From the NCBI RefSeq assembly GCF_032118995.1, contig NC_092663.1:5208001-5272000 (forward strand): DNA of 64,000 nt. The letters are read 5' to 3'. The notes below the pieces were generated by a model. The model worked only from the letters and a program-made list of their open reading frames with translations, had not been told where the DNA came from and made no database searches. A program made the position numbers and the translations under genes. This stretch comes from Asterias amurensis (Eukaryota > Echinodermata > Asteroidea > Forcipulatida > Asteriidae). Shown here piece by piece: positions 24,028-35,277 of the stretch (its first letter is position 1; every line of letters begins with the position of its first letter).

Positions 24028-25005
24028 GTATAGGATAATGCCCGAGGTGCGCGTCATTCGTACCCACGAATGGCGCGTTCACCGAGGGCATTATGCGACT
24101 TAACCCACACCTGTGACGTCATGCTATTGTTACAATCGCTCCATTTTTTCGCACGAATGGCGCGATATTGTTTAATTTTTAAGTCAATTGTTTGTATGTA
24201 TTACGTAAGCTTGTTCACTCCAGTGAACACCACTGGTGGTGTGTGAACAATGGACGAAGACCAACATTTAGGAAATATGCTCGTTCCTTCGATAGTGGCA
24301 TCATAGATCGGGAGCGAAAGTGGCAGCAGATAAGTGATTTTGTTTCTTGACTTTAAGTAAATTTATACAAGTTAGTGATAGAAACAGATTATCAGATGAT
24401 GTTGTAGCCGACTTTCTCGGTCTACAAAAAACCCAAAAGGTGAAGATAAAAGAAGTGACCTACCCGCGTACAAGCCTGTAGTTTCAGATTTGTTTTTAAC
24501 AAACAAATTTAAGCTACCTTTATGATCAACAATTTCAGTTGAATTCCTGTTATTGAAATTGAAAAAAGTATCTTTGCAATCTTAAATTTTATACTTTACT
24601 CACTTACCATGTTTGTGTATGGTAAATTAAGCATTTTGAATTAATAAAAACAAAAAACAAAAATACTGGTTAAAATGAAATTGATTTATCTGACTTTAAG
24701 ACCTGCTTAAATTACTGTTGTAGTTCTATAATATATAATTATTTTTTAACATCTCAGCTAAATAATAATTTAATAATGTAGCTGTTCAATTGTGGAAAGT
24801 GTTAACGATAATTTTGCAATACATGTGTAGCTCTATTAACCTGTGTTAAAAACCATTAAAAACAAAATAATATATGGTCCATGGCGTCATTGACTTCAAC
24901 CCTAACTCTTTTATGCACAATGGGTGAATAGATGTAACCATCGCGCCATTCGTGCAAAATAATGGAGCGATTTAACAATAGCATGACGTCACAGGTGTGG
25001 GTTAA

Positions 25006-25110
25006 GGCGTTATAACGCCGTAATTTAGGGCGTTATAACGCTATATAGGGCGTTATTACGCCCTAATTAGGGCGTTATAACGCCCTAAATTACGGCGTTA
25101 TAACGCCCTA
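25006..25110. repeat. Right-arm palindrome array of the foldback element
   Basis: About five GGCGTTATAACGCC-type units in the same spacing and order as the inner end of the left array. The element is asymmetric: the left arm is roughly 300 bp longer. Confidence 0.9.
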
Positions 25111-25151
25111 CTGAAACAGTGTTTATTTGTTGGCGGATATCAGCCACCGTA

Positions 25152-25751
25152 ACTTGTACTCTACCTTTTGTCCATAAAATGCGTCGCGCTTGCTGCCATT
25201 GCCAAGTCTTAGTTGCCCGATAAAATATGTCTGGATAGGGTTGGGAGGGGGAGGGAGAGCAATTAAGAAAATAGACTGACGGTGAACGGTTGTGGTCCTA
25301 AATGTTTTTTGATGAAATTAGTGCATTACAAACTTATGCATCTGAAAGCACACAAAATTATGCGACAAAATAATGCTCTTTTTTTTCACAGGTTTGTTTA
25401 TTTATGCCTGTTGGGATACACCAAGTGAAAATACTGGTCTTTGACAATAATTACCAAATGTGTCCAGTTTAAAAATAATTGCTTTTTTGTAGACCATGGA
25501 TGGTATATCTCCATGGTTAGACCATGGAGGAAGAAATATAGAAGGTAGGACTGGTTCATCACAACCTGTACACCATTGTGTGAAGCGATAGTAGAAGAAA
25601 AGCAGGTTGTGTGGTCCCCATTTATTTCTCCTCCATGCCACAACTATTTTCATTCCACATACAGTGGCCCAAGGTCCCTTGCGGCCATCACTAAAGTTCG
25701 TGCATGCGCGAGAGTATTTTTCGAGCAAAAACACGCCCATTTTATGTTAAT
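25152..25751. other. Intergenic, with MITE fragment and local palindrome
   Basis: An end fragment of MITE family 1 is at about 25389-25470. A CCATGGATGGTATATCTCCATGG-like palindrome is near 25495-25517. No gene recognised. Confidence 0.4.
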
Positions 25752-25921
25752 TGCCCACGTTTGTCCTAGGAAAACAAATACGCTCCCTGCGTTGACCGCG
25801 GTGTGTGGCGGGTTTTTTTTCTAGGACGAACGTGGGTAATTATGTATCTGCACACGTATGTCCTGGGACATAAAAAACGCCACACACCGGGGTCGACCCA
25901 GGGAAGCTAAACGAACACACC
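25752..25921. repeat. Second, degraded copy of the GTCGACC palindromic MITE
   Basis: The right end GGGGTCGACCCAGGGAAGCT..ACACCC is intact. The left end is replaced by CCCACGTTTGTCCTAGG. Inner CTAGGACGAACGTGGG and ACGCCACACACC blocks match 23253-23402. Confidence 0.65.
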
Positions 25922-26483
25922 CATAGAGATACGCAACGTGACAGGCGGCAGTGCATGTTGTCACTGCACGTATCCAATGACATCCTTGTATCCAATGGAA
26001 TCACTGGATCTAGCGGTGGGGACCTGTCTTATTATCATAAAATTGTAGCTACTTTAACTTCTTTGCGTTCGAAGTTCTTTGTGAGAGGCGTTCCCTTGTT
26101 GTGTACATTTCATTAAAAAGATGTGTTTGTCTGGGTTTTTTTTTGCTTCAATGTTACCAGATAATGTTGTATGTAAATAAATTAATTATCCATAGTTTAA
26201 ATCATTATAGATAACTTGAAACTTGTCAGGCACATTAGTGTCAACCTGATAACGAATAGATCGAGGTCTCACCTCCTTAAATAAATAGGCAAACATAGCC
26301 TAATTGGACTTTGCAAACAACTTACCAATGGACCGGTTGTATAACTGCAAAAAATTCTCGGAAGGCGTCTGAAAAACAAATCACTTGAACAAAGTGCATG
26401 TAAAAAATATCTGCGTGTGAGATGGCCCTGATTTGAATAAACAAATACATTGTTGTTTATGATAGATCAATTTCAAAAGGCAA

Positions 26484-26820
26484 ATCTTTTAATCTTTCCC
26501 CCTTTTCGTATTCGAGTTGAGTTGGTAAACAAATTTGTAAAGCACGCTTGAGTTGTGAAATATTTGGGAATTCCCCTTTTCCCCGCTCATGTTTTTATTT
26601 GCAAAAACAACATCGGTGTTGTGCCCTTCAGTCACAGCCCTGCCGAAAACGCCCAAATCGAATGCTTATCGATCGGGTCAAATGGCAGCACTTGAAACAA
26701 GGTTTGGTATAAAAGAGACTGAACATTCAAATGACATTTTGTTCAGAACAGTCTGAGTTTGGAAGGCCTTGTACACAAACCAGCGTTTAAGTTCTTCGTT
26801 TTTCAACTACGATTTTAAAG
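26484..26820 (+). promoter_or_regulatory. Promoter and 5' leader of gene A, duplicated upstream of gene B
   Basis: This roughly 340-bp block is nearly identical to 35278-35832 apart from a MITE in the latter. It holds a TATA box, TATAAAAG at 26708-26715, about 105 bases before the first ATG of the gene. A start site is expected about 30 bases downstream of the TATA box, around GTTCAGAACAG. The duplication therefore included the promoter. Confidence 0.75.
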
Positions 26821-27029
26821 ATGAATGTATTAATCCAGAGGGAATCCAGCATGGGTAGCAGATGTAGGCATACTACCGGCATGACTTTCTTCTTGGTTGT
26901 ATTTCTTGCCGTGTTTGGGCTGCTTCATGGTGCACCAGCACGTCAGTCGGTTCTCGGACCAACATTAGGTGGAGATAAGGTGGGCATTGGAGGGGATTTG
27001 CTGAAAAGTAGATCCTCTCATACAATTAA

Positions 27030-28116
27030 TGCAGGCGTCAATTTGAAGCGTGGACCGACCCTCCTCACGTCATCACCTTTCTTCACCTGAGCCAATTATG
27101 TATAGGGTCAGGATTTCACCACCACTTCACTCTATCAGCAAATGTGTTAGTCCAAGCTTCACCCTTTGAATTATTTCCATAGGTGAAGCTTCACTTTTTC
27201 AGTTTTCGCCAGATCTGACGCTTCACCACTGTTTCACCATATTGTCCATTTGTATAGTTCAATAATAATATCATCGGATTACCGTTCGGTTGTTGTTGTC
27301 AGTCAGCCATATCAAAACCACCACACGCAACACACATTATTAAGGCCGAGTTATAGTCGGTCGCGCGATGGTCGGGCGTCGGAAATCTTGACGCGCGATC
27401 ATAAAAAGACACGGTTTTTAGGCCTCAGTCTTAGGATTGCGCGCAAGATTTCTGTCGCGCGACCATCGCGCGACCGACTATAAACCGGCCTTTATACACA
27501 TACACGTTCGCGATCGCTAGCCTGAACATCTGACGTCTTTCCTTGCTGATAAGGTATAGATCGACAGGGGACCAGTCTAGTTCGCCTCGTTGCTAACTTT
27601 CACTAACGTTGGCGGCGCACAGCTCGTTCCACTCGAAATGAGATCGGTAGCAAACGTGCGCAAACTTGGCAACGTTTGCGCAAGTGGAACGCACCACAGG
27701 ATGCAGTTTGCAAGGTGGTGCGGCGCGCGATGTTAGAATGTGTGTATTTGTGTGGTCAAACTTCAGTTCAAAAATTGCGCGCACGCAAATTCCAAGTTGG
27801 CTTGCGCGAATTTCAAAACAGGCCATCTTCAAAGATTGCATCACAATTACAGTTGTTTGAAACGCCACGACTTCGACATACTTTCGGCGCGACCGATGTC
27901 GTGGATTTGATGTCACATCACCAAACACAGATAAGGCTCGTCAACGCTTCACCTTTTTCATAAACTTATAGGTAACACTTCACCCAATTATTAAAAAAGA
28001 ACGTTACGGCTTCACTATAACAACAAATTATTGACCTCAGGCTTCGGCATCGAAACGGCGTCGATATTTTGCGACCTCTGAGGAGGGTCGGTCCACGCTT
28101 CAAATTGACGCCTGCG
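27030..28116. mobile_element. 1.09-kb TIR element inserted in gene A (TAA target duplication)
   Basis: The ends are perfect 36-bp inverted repeats, starting GCAGGCGTCAATTTGAAGCG on the left (27031-27066) and mirrored at 28080-28115. Comparison with the uninterrupted copy B (ACAATTAACACTTC) shows TAA on both sides. A three-base TWA duplication is typical of PIF/Harbinger elements. Subterminal TTCACC words are repeated on both sides. No transposase frame is evident, so it is non-autonomous. Confidence 0.85.
27341..27492. mobile_element. 150-bp GC-rich hairpin MITE nested in the gene A insert
   Basis: Arms AAGGCCGAGTTATAGTCGGT..CGCGCGA and TCGCGCGACCGACTATAA..CGGCCTT pair across most of the length, flanked by TTA. 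It inserted after, or travelled with, the larger TIR element. Confidence 0.8.
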
Positions 28117-30364
28117 TAACACTTCGCCGCCATATTGCAACTTCTCCATTTTTACTTCCGAATCGTTTCAACCGGAGAAAGAGTTCAAAAGACTTGTAAA
28201 AGAGGGCGCCATTTTCGTCTACCTGAATCTTGATTTCGTAAACGTGGATTTTGACGACCATTCGGCCTACTTAGAGGACATCGGAGACATTATTGATCCA
28301 CTGACATGGGTGTGGTCCAAAGGAGGTAGGGGAAAACTGTTACTTGGTGCTCCCTTTGATTTCAAGATTATGTCACTGGCAACATTAAAACCTGGCGTGT
28401 TCTCATTAACAGTGAAGATAAATGCATCTTCTGTTTGCAACGAACCAAATTCAACTGATGAAGAGACAATTGAGGAGATCAAAAGACTTCTTCAAGACTT
28501 TACGAAAGGAGAAGATGGTACACATCAGGCTGAGGAGGGTGAGGATGATGAGGAGTTGATGTGTCTTGAGAAACAACTGGATCATAGTGTAAGAGATTGG
28601 ATTTTTGTTAGCCCGTACAAATTGATGGAAGAAACAAGTGGATTTGACTGCTGGCAAAGAGACGGCCATCAGATAAGAGTCTTGCCTACCGAATTCTGGC
28701 TAATATGGATCCGCTCATTTAGTGTTATCTTGGCTCTGTTTTCACCAATGGCTTTGGGTTTTTTACTCCAGCAAAATCCACCGGAGAAAGATACAGAAAA
28801 GGGTGTCGAAAGACTGAGTCTGAAATCGGATCTCCCACTTGGGCTTAATTACACGCTATGTAACTGGGGAAATAATAACAACTGCATTTTAATCATGAGG
28901 TGTACTTTGTTTTTTGTAGCGTTTGTGATGATGGAATATATTCCCCTGTTGCACTTACTCAGGACAAATCCAGAGAGCTATGAAAGGAGACACAGTGCCC
29001 TATATCATTCCAACCTCCTTAACTCCTTTTGGGAAGGGTTTTTGTATGCTTTCCTGAACATATTCGTAGTCATTTTTTTTCTTGTATTACTGTATAAAAT
29101 AATTATCCAAGGTGAGCAACCGTTTTGTAAATGTAAGAAGAGTGAAGAGACGGTCTCTGAAGGTAAACCTTCCTTTGTTAAGCGTTACCAAGCCTTCTTT
29201 CATGATATGCATCATGGCGCAAAGATGCTTCTTGATTGGAGACAGTGGATGATTGTGTTGATCATCCGGCCAATGGCTGAGTATAAAACTTGTTGCTCAT
29301 CAGATAACCGTATTAAAACTGTAATCTGCATTATTGTATGTTTTCCATTGTATCTCATTAAATTGTTGATGAGCTTGCTACGCTTTGCTGTAGATACACT
29401 ACCTTTGTTTTTTTTCATGAAAACATTCTTTCAGACATTTGTCCCGAGCGAAGAAGGTGAATGTTCAAAATATTGTCGAAAAGGTGTGGGTTTTTTTTTA
29501 TTGCTGTGCGCAACTTGCGTTTTTATCTACAAGTTGGTAATGAACCTCTGCTATGTTTCAGAAGTACTTGTGCATACTTTTATGGGTACTGTGATAAACG
29601 CTGACAAGGTTGGCCCATTTATGTTGGCATTGTTTTTCTTGGCTAAGTACATCGTTGATGCAATTGTGGGATATTACGATGGGTATTGCGTCTTATTAAA
29701 AGACGTCATGGAGGAGGTAGAAACCCTGGATGATAAAGAGGTCTCCTCAACAAGACCCAAGAAAAATCAGGAAGATGTGAAAGGTAGATCAAATGAAACT
29801 AATAACTCAGACGTCACGGCTGAGGTAGAGCTCCGGGATATAGCCTCGTCAATTGAAATTAATAAGCCAGACGCCACGGGTGAGGAAGCGCTCCTCGCTA
29901 TGGACGAGATCTGCTCCATTGTCGACGGAATACCAACATTGAACATTCGTTTGTTCGAGCTAATTGTTAAAAAATACCGTCCAAAAAGAGTTCATGTTGC
30001 CCTGACATGTCTACAACTCTTTGTAATCTCAATATTGACTTTGTTTTGGGTCAAACTTCTGGAAGAGACTAACTCTGTATATCATTTATCTACCACTGTC
30101 AATCTGTTCTCCACAGTAATATTGGTTAGGTTATTTCCAATAGTCACCAGTTTGCTGAATTCGTCCGCTACTCAAGAACGTAGCGTCGCGGTGAGGAAGA
30201 AAGAATTAAAGAATGACATTTCGAAAGTTATGAAAGAAGGGAAATGGAAGAGGACAAAAACCGAAACTAGACTAAACAAAACGTATAGGCCTTTAGTCAC
30301 GGAGGATGGAAATATGTGCATGTTCTTCTATCAACCGGAAGGGCAAGACTATGAGCAGCTTTGA

Positions 30365-30530
30365 AAACGCGGGCTTTTATTCACTCTTTAGGGAGGGGGT
30401 TTAAAAAATGGCTTTCCGATAGAAAATGAAATGTTATTGGTGACAAATTGTCCTTGCAGAAGTTTTATTAAAATCGGCCTTGAATAATATTAAAACAATG
30501 ATTTGTAAAAAAAAAAAAAAAAATGCATGT
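30365..30530 (+). other. 3' UTR of gene A ending in an oligo(A) tract
   Basis: ATTAAA signals near 30467 and 30487 are followed by a run of about 17 A at 30508-30524. A genomic oligo(A) just downstream of polyadenylation signals, together with a long intronless frame, is what a retroposed mRNA copy would leave. Confidence 0.45.
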
Positions 30531-31660
30531 TGGTCTCTGAATCGTAGACGCCATGACACTTCTTTGTAAATAATTATTTAGAAAATGTATATCCATTTGT
30601 TTCCCTTGTAGCTAGCCAAGCTTTGTTTATTCGCAATTTGACAGTGTCATTATGTGGACGTCGGGTAATTATATATGTCATTTAAGGCGAGTTAAACGAG
30701 AAAAAAATACAAATTTTCACAGTCAGCCTTAAGAATGCAAAAAGGCACGCAAATAATCATCGGCAATACTTAATGGGACACAAGTTAATATAGTTAAAGT
30801 TACCCTTAAACATTTTCTTTCATTTTTGTGTTTAAGATCATAGATAACGATTTATAGAGATAAAGTTGTAATACAATAATTTGTATCTCACGAAGATCAA
30901 TTTTAGGATCTAAATAGAACATCATAACTCATACTTAAATAATGGTTTATTAAGGACTAAGCGTTGTTTTTGCAAAGTGTATAGAGATAGGACTTTTAGA
31001 TACAGTGTTTTAGGATCAACACACCTGAAGATTTTAAGATTCGAAATAGAGCATAACTTATACTTAAAAAATGGTCAATTTATCCTCTAAGCGTATTGGT
31101 TTTTGCACATAGAGATTTCGCACGCGAACGGATACGCATACACATACGTTTAGCTATCCGTAAAATTACGTGTAGCAGGCAGGATACATGTATCGGTGTC
31201 GTTTGCACGTACAGCGGATAGGGAGTAGCGTATGACGTCAAAATGATGACGTATCCGTCGCACTAACAGTACCCGTTCGCATACGAAACCTCCCTTATGT
31301 CTAAAGTAGACCGTATCTTATGTGTTTTCCACAGTGATTCTCTTGTGTATATGATCATTATATACATCTTATACATCTTGATGGTAACGGATAAAAAACA
31401 CAAGCTGTGAATCTAGCAATGATTGTATTTACAAAAGTTTGCTTTGAGTTGCTGTATGCAAAAATAAAAAGTTGTAAAGAAAGGTCAATGTTAATATCGA
31501 CTCAATATTTTAATCTGGTGTCGATTCCCTGAATCCGCTAAACAAAACTCTCTTTTTGTTTGAAGCTCACAGGCCAGCATAGAGGAAGCTCTATGTTTAT
31601 AGTCGGCTTTGAGCAGATAAGCCGTTTAGGGAGTGGGAGGGGGTGGAGGCTGAGGGGTAA
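30531..31660. other. Intergenic, with a weak palindromic repeat
   Basis: No gene recognised. At 31125-31300 partly complementary blocks (CGAACGGATACG / CGTATCCGTCG, CGCACGCGAACG / CCGTTCGCATACG) suggest a degraded hairpin element. Confidence 0.4.
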
Positions 31661-31699
31661 AACCGGGTAATGGATCCTGCAAGGTTAGCTTCATTTCTT

Positions 31700-31920
31700 G
31701 CTTATACTTTTCATATCAATTTTGGTTTTACCCATACACCGATGTGTGTTAGCACTGTAAACTCAGTACGGTACTTTCCCAAGTTCTGTAAAACAAATCA
31801 CAGGCATAAATTACTCGAGTGGGATTCGAACCCGCGACCTTTGCAATTCTAGAGTGAGTGCCATGTAGACAACCGAGATTGCCCAGTAGCTAGCGGCAGT
31901 TCAAATCCTTTGTTTTAGCT
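31700..31920 (-). repeat. tRNA-derived SINE, copy 1
   Basis: On the minus strand, GGTCGCGGGTTCGAATCCCA forms a box-B/T-arm-like core, preceded by an anticodon-arm remnant around CTAGAATTGCAA and followed by a tail through ACTGAGTTTACAGTGCTAACAC. A truncated relative of the tail is at 34108-34200. Too degenerate for a working tRNA. Confidence 0.6.
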
Positions 31921-31984
31921 GCGGGTACTGCATCTTTACACACATGGTTATTTTGTATAGTACCACAAGCACCAGGAGGCACAT

Positions 31985-32606
31985 AATCTTGGCCCAAGAC
32001 TATGATGCTTGATATTGGATAGTGAACTACGCGCAATTGTAAATCGCCAAAGCGCGCCCGCCACGGTATAATTAACTAGCGAGCTTGAAATCTAGACTAA
32101 ACCTTCGCTCGTACCCAGCGCCTTGCTTTAACCAAAGGCGCTGGGATGGGCAAACGTAGGCCGTGTCCGAAACGGCGACTTCAGCTACAGCTACGGCTAG
32201 ATCGCGCGCGTCTGCCTGTTCTTCAACATTGGTAGACGCGCTGATCTAGACGTAGCTGTAGCCGAAGTCGTCGTTTCGGACACGGCCGTATCATGCACGC
32301 ACATTGGTTCAATAATGCGCAGTCCCATCATGCATCACCCTCACACTGTGCAATATTTCTATGCACTGCATACATGACGTACTTCCTGAACAAGAATCTG
32401 TGCAAGCGATTAGCCCATCCCGCAGCGGTCCTGGATAGTCTGGCCGCTGCGTCCGAGCGAAGACTATTAAACCTTGCCAGTATAGTCTAGATTTCAAGCT
32501 CGCCAGTTAACTAAATCATACCGTGGCGGGCGCGCTTTGGCGATTAACAACTGCGCGTAGTACACTGCCCAATATCAAGCACCATAGTGTTGGGCCAAGA
32601 CTAGGA
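31985..32606. mobile_element. Inverted-repeat element of about 620 bp with nested hairpins
   Basis: The left arm 31985-32097 (ATCTTGGCCCAAGACTATG ... CTTGAAATCTAGACTA) pairs with the right arm 32484-32606. Its interior contains an 11-bp-stem hairpin at 32114-32146 (CCCAGCGCCTT / AAGGCGCTGGG) and a separate palindromic MITE at 32159-32287. GC content is well above the neighbourhood. No coding frame. Confidence 0.75.
32159..32287. mobile_element. Nested GGCCGTGTCCGAAAC palindromic MITE
   Basis: A 129-bp element with near-perfect ends GGCCGTGTCCGAAACG.CGACTTC / GAAGTCG.CGTTTCGGACACGGCC and inner CTACAGCTACG / CGTAGCTGTAG blocks. Confidence 0.85.
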
Positions 32607-32619
32607 AGCACAAGGCATC

Positions 32620-33360
32620 TAAAGGAATGAATAAGTTAGTGTTTGACTATGAAAGCCCAGTTCGTTATTCTTTGTTAGTGCAGTTTAGTCATCAGTAAAC
32701 TAACAGTCGGTAAACTTGAAGATTAATAGCCTTGTTATGACATGTCTCGATACTGTGAAGACAAAACCTTCACGGTTTGCTAAAAGCAGAAAAGCAAACA
32801 AATCGCCACTTTTTGCCTCCATAAACAATAACGTTAGATCTGACTTTTAGCTATTCTGATAGCAGATGAGCAGATGGGCACTTTTCGTGTTAGCTGAATG
32901 AGTGAAATAAATTAATTGAAGACAAACACCGTAAATAACTGACTCGCTTTCCTTGTGGGGCACCAATATAAACGACTCATGTGCTCACAGCCACCTGACC
33001 TTTCTTCTTTCATCAATTAAGAATTAAACACATTAATAAAAACCACAAATTTACGCGTCGCGCTCGGGTTGTGATAAAATCATGTTCATGATTAAGTCGG
33101 GCACTTCTTTGTTCGCACAATGAACAAATATTAATATTTCTTTGTGACAATCCTTTGTATTGATCTGTAAGATGAGAGCAAACAGCTATATGTAAACATT
33201 TGATAAAGTCTGACAATATTTACATTGCAGGGAATACAATGTCAGATGCAAACGTTTAAAGTGTGTTTGGTTTGTTAAAGATAGCTATTTAATTTTCAGA
33301 TGTGTTCTACCAGTCATGTATCATACATTTGAAGGGAAGATATTTGTCTGGTCATCACTC
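32620..33360. other. Intergenic, no gene recognised
   Basis: AT-rich without a supported feature. Confidence 0.4.
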
Positions 33361-33748
33361 TTAAAGACAGTAGACACTATTCGTAATTACTCAAAAATAA
33401 TTTTTAGCATAAAACCTTTCTTGGTGACGATTAATGGGGAGAGGTTGATAGTATAAAACATTGTGAGAAACAGCTCCCTCTGAAGTGCCATAGTTTTCGA
33501 GACAGAAGTAATTTTCCACGAAATTGATTTCAAGACCTCAGATTTAGAACTTGTGGTATCGAAATCAACCATCTAGACGCACACAACTTCGTGAGATAAG
33601 TGTGTTTTTTTCTTTCATTATTATCTCGCAAGTTCGATGACTGATCACGCTCAAATTTTCACAGGTTTGTTATTTTACGCACATGTTGGGGTACACAAAC
33701 TGTGAAGGCTAGTCTTTGACAATTACCAATAGTGTCCACTGTCTTTAA
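33361..33748. mobile_element. TTAA-flanked MITE, family 1 copy 2
   Basis: Same length, orientation and interior as the copy at 1045-1431, with TTAA at both borders and slightly diverged ends (AGACAGTAGACACTATTCG / CCAATAGTGTCCACTGTCT). Confidence 0.85.
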
Positions 33749-34107
33749 AATTGAATGTCAACAACAACTTTTGGTTCGAAGCCTACATCATCAGCTCTTG
33801 ATGTATAAAGCTTATCTATTGCGGTGCATCCGTCAAGTTACTGAGAAATTGCATCTTCTCAAGGTTATCATTAATATATTTCCAAGATAGTTTACGTTTG
33901 AGTCTCGAGATTCCGAAATACTTTATCATTGAATTACATATTTCCAAAATACCTTTTAATCTAATTCCTAGATTCCAAGAAACATGATCATTAAATTTTG
34001 AGTTTGAGAGATATTATCCTTGAAATCCGTGTTCCAAATTAACTTAGTAACCCAGATAAGTTAACGTGATAAATCTGGATCTGGGATAAAGAATATTAAA
34101 TTGTGGT

Positions 34108-34200
34108 TTTATCAATATACACGGATGTGTGTTAGCTTTCTATTCTCAGTACTTACCCGAGTTCTGTGAAAACAAATCTTACCCGAGTAAATGCCAGTGA
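34108..34200 (-). repeat. tRNA-derived SINE, truncated copy 2
   Basis: Matches the tail of the repeat at 31700-31920 (ATGTGTGTTAGC, CTCAGTAC, AGTTCTGT.AAACAAATC, CGAGTAAAT) but lacks the tRNA-like head. Confidence 0.5.
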
Positions 34201-35277
34201 CTTTTATTCATATTTTGTTTTAATGATATGTTTATCTAAGTATTCAATGTTGATGGCCAATAAATAATTGGATGCAATTTATTTTTCTTACTGATATTCA
34301 GCTATTGATGTGTTATTTAAGCCAATTAATGTGTGTTATGATGCTAAATACAGCAAGCAAAATACAAATCAATTAAGTTAAACAAGTTTCGTGATAAGTG
34401 TTTGAAGCATTGGCGGACAGTTAAGGGATTGTACACTTTTGGTAATTGGAACCCACTGTATGTTTCAACCCTGTAGGTACATGTTGTAATCGTTAAACTA
34501 GCCTGTGAAATGTTCATTTCAAAAACATGATATAACTGCAAGTGGAAAGTTTTTTTTAAGTCAAAGAAGCAAAACATTAAACAATAAAAAAGGCATTATA
34601 CTTTCCAAAGCTGCTGTAGTTCGTTACAAAATAAGTTTGTTTCGCCAATCGCATTTTTTACCAATCATACAGACCTATATAACTACACTTTTCGGAATAA
34701 AGTAACAGTACTACCAGCAATAGGCTGTTGATAACCCTTGGAAAGATTTTAGATTATGCAACCATTTCCACGTCTGACAAACAGCTCGCAGACAGTACCC
34801 TTCGCTTCGATGTCGAAATTAATTTCCTTTTTAATTTTACACTCACAATGCTCCACCAGACTAGTCCAGCTAGACTAACGTGTTGTGAAAAGCAACTTCT
34901 GTTGTTTTTAAATAGTAGATTTTCATTCTGTAATTATTTCATTAAGAATATTTTTAATTTGTAATATGAAACTCCATTTTGTGTAGAGACACACGTCAAG
35001 TTGTTTTTGTGTGAGTCTAGGTACACATCAGTTTCCTTCGTGCTTCAGCGAATTCATGGATGTGTTTGACTTTCACATTTATAACAAATACCACTACAAT
35101 CAAGATTGACAAAAGCTGTTCTGGGCGAGTCAAATATCATTTGAAAAGATAAGTTTCAAAGGGTATAATATATTAGTTGAAAGTATCATGCGGATATAAT
35201 AAAAATGCACGTACTCCACGTACTCATGAGCAAGCTAAACATCAGGACCCAATTCTATAGAGCTTCTCATAAGCAGA
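34201..35277. other. Intergenic upstream of gene B
   Basis: AT-rich; the short frames present show no family resemblance. Confidence 0.4.

Larger units (their letters stand above)
23573..25151. mobile_element. Foldback-type element, 1.58 kb, with palindrome-array arms
   Basis: Termini are inverted repeats TACGGTGGCTGAT ... ATCAGCCACCGTA that continue through CCGCCAACAAATAAACAC. The element is flanked by a six-base direct repeat, ACTTGT (23567-23572 and 25152-25157). Inside each end lies an array of GGCGTTATAACGCC palindromes: long on the left (23627-24027) and short on the right (25006-25110). A second inverted pair follows, ACCCACACCTGTGACGTCATGCTATTGTT (variants) at about 24111-24140 and its complement at 24974-25003. 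The interior of about 750 bp is AT-rich without a transposase. Structure is clear; the superfamily is unknown. Confidence 0.8.
26821..30364 (+). pseudogene. Gene A: unrecognised polytopic membrane protein, split by a transposon
   Basis: The 5' coding part (26821-27029) encodes a signal peptide (MTFFLVVFLAVFGLLHGAPA) and mature start. It is interrupted by a 1087-bp TIR element at 27030-28116, and the frame resumes at 28117 and stays open to TAG-free codon 30361 and a TGA at 30362-30364. The 3' part alone is more than 700 codons without introns. It predicts an extracellular domain of roughly 200 residues, an acidic stretch, then about eight TM helices. Counted from 28244 these lie at residues 150-176, 213-237, 263-288, 358-397, 414-438, 455-478, 581-603 and 615-637. 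A hydrophilic loop (about 485-575) carries an imperfect internal duplication. Read-through from the signal peptide stops at 27088, so a full-length product needs splicing out of the insert, for which no junction is evident. I recognise no family. Confidence 0.75.

Noticed and set aside
28244..28246. Start of a separate 706-codon gene
   Set aside because: The codon is GTG within the continuing frame of gene A; copy B shows this is internal coding sequence downstream of the signal-peptide part.
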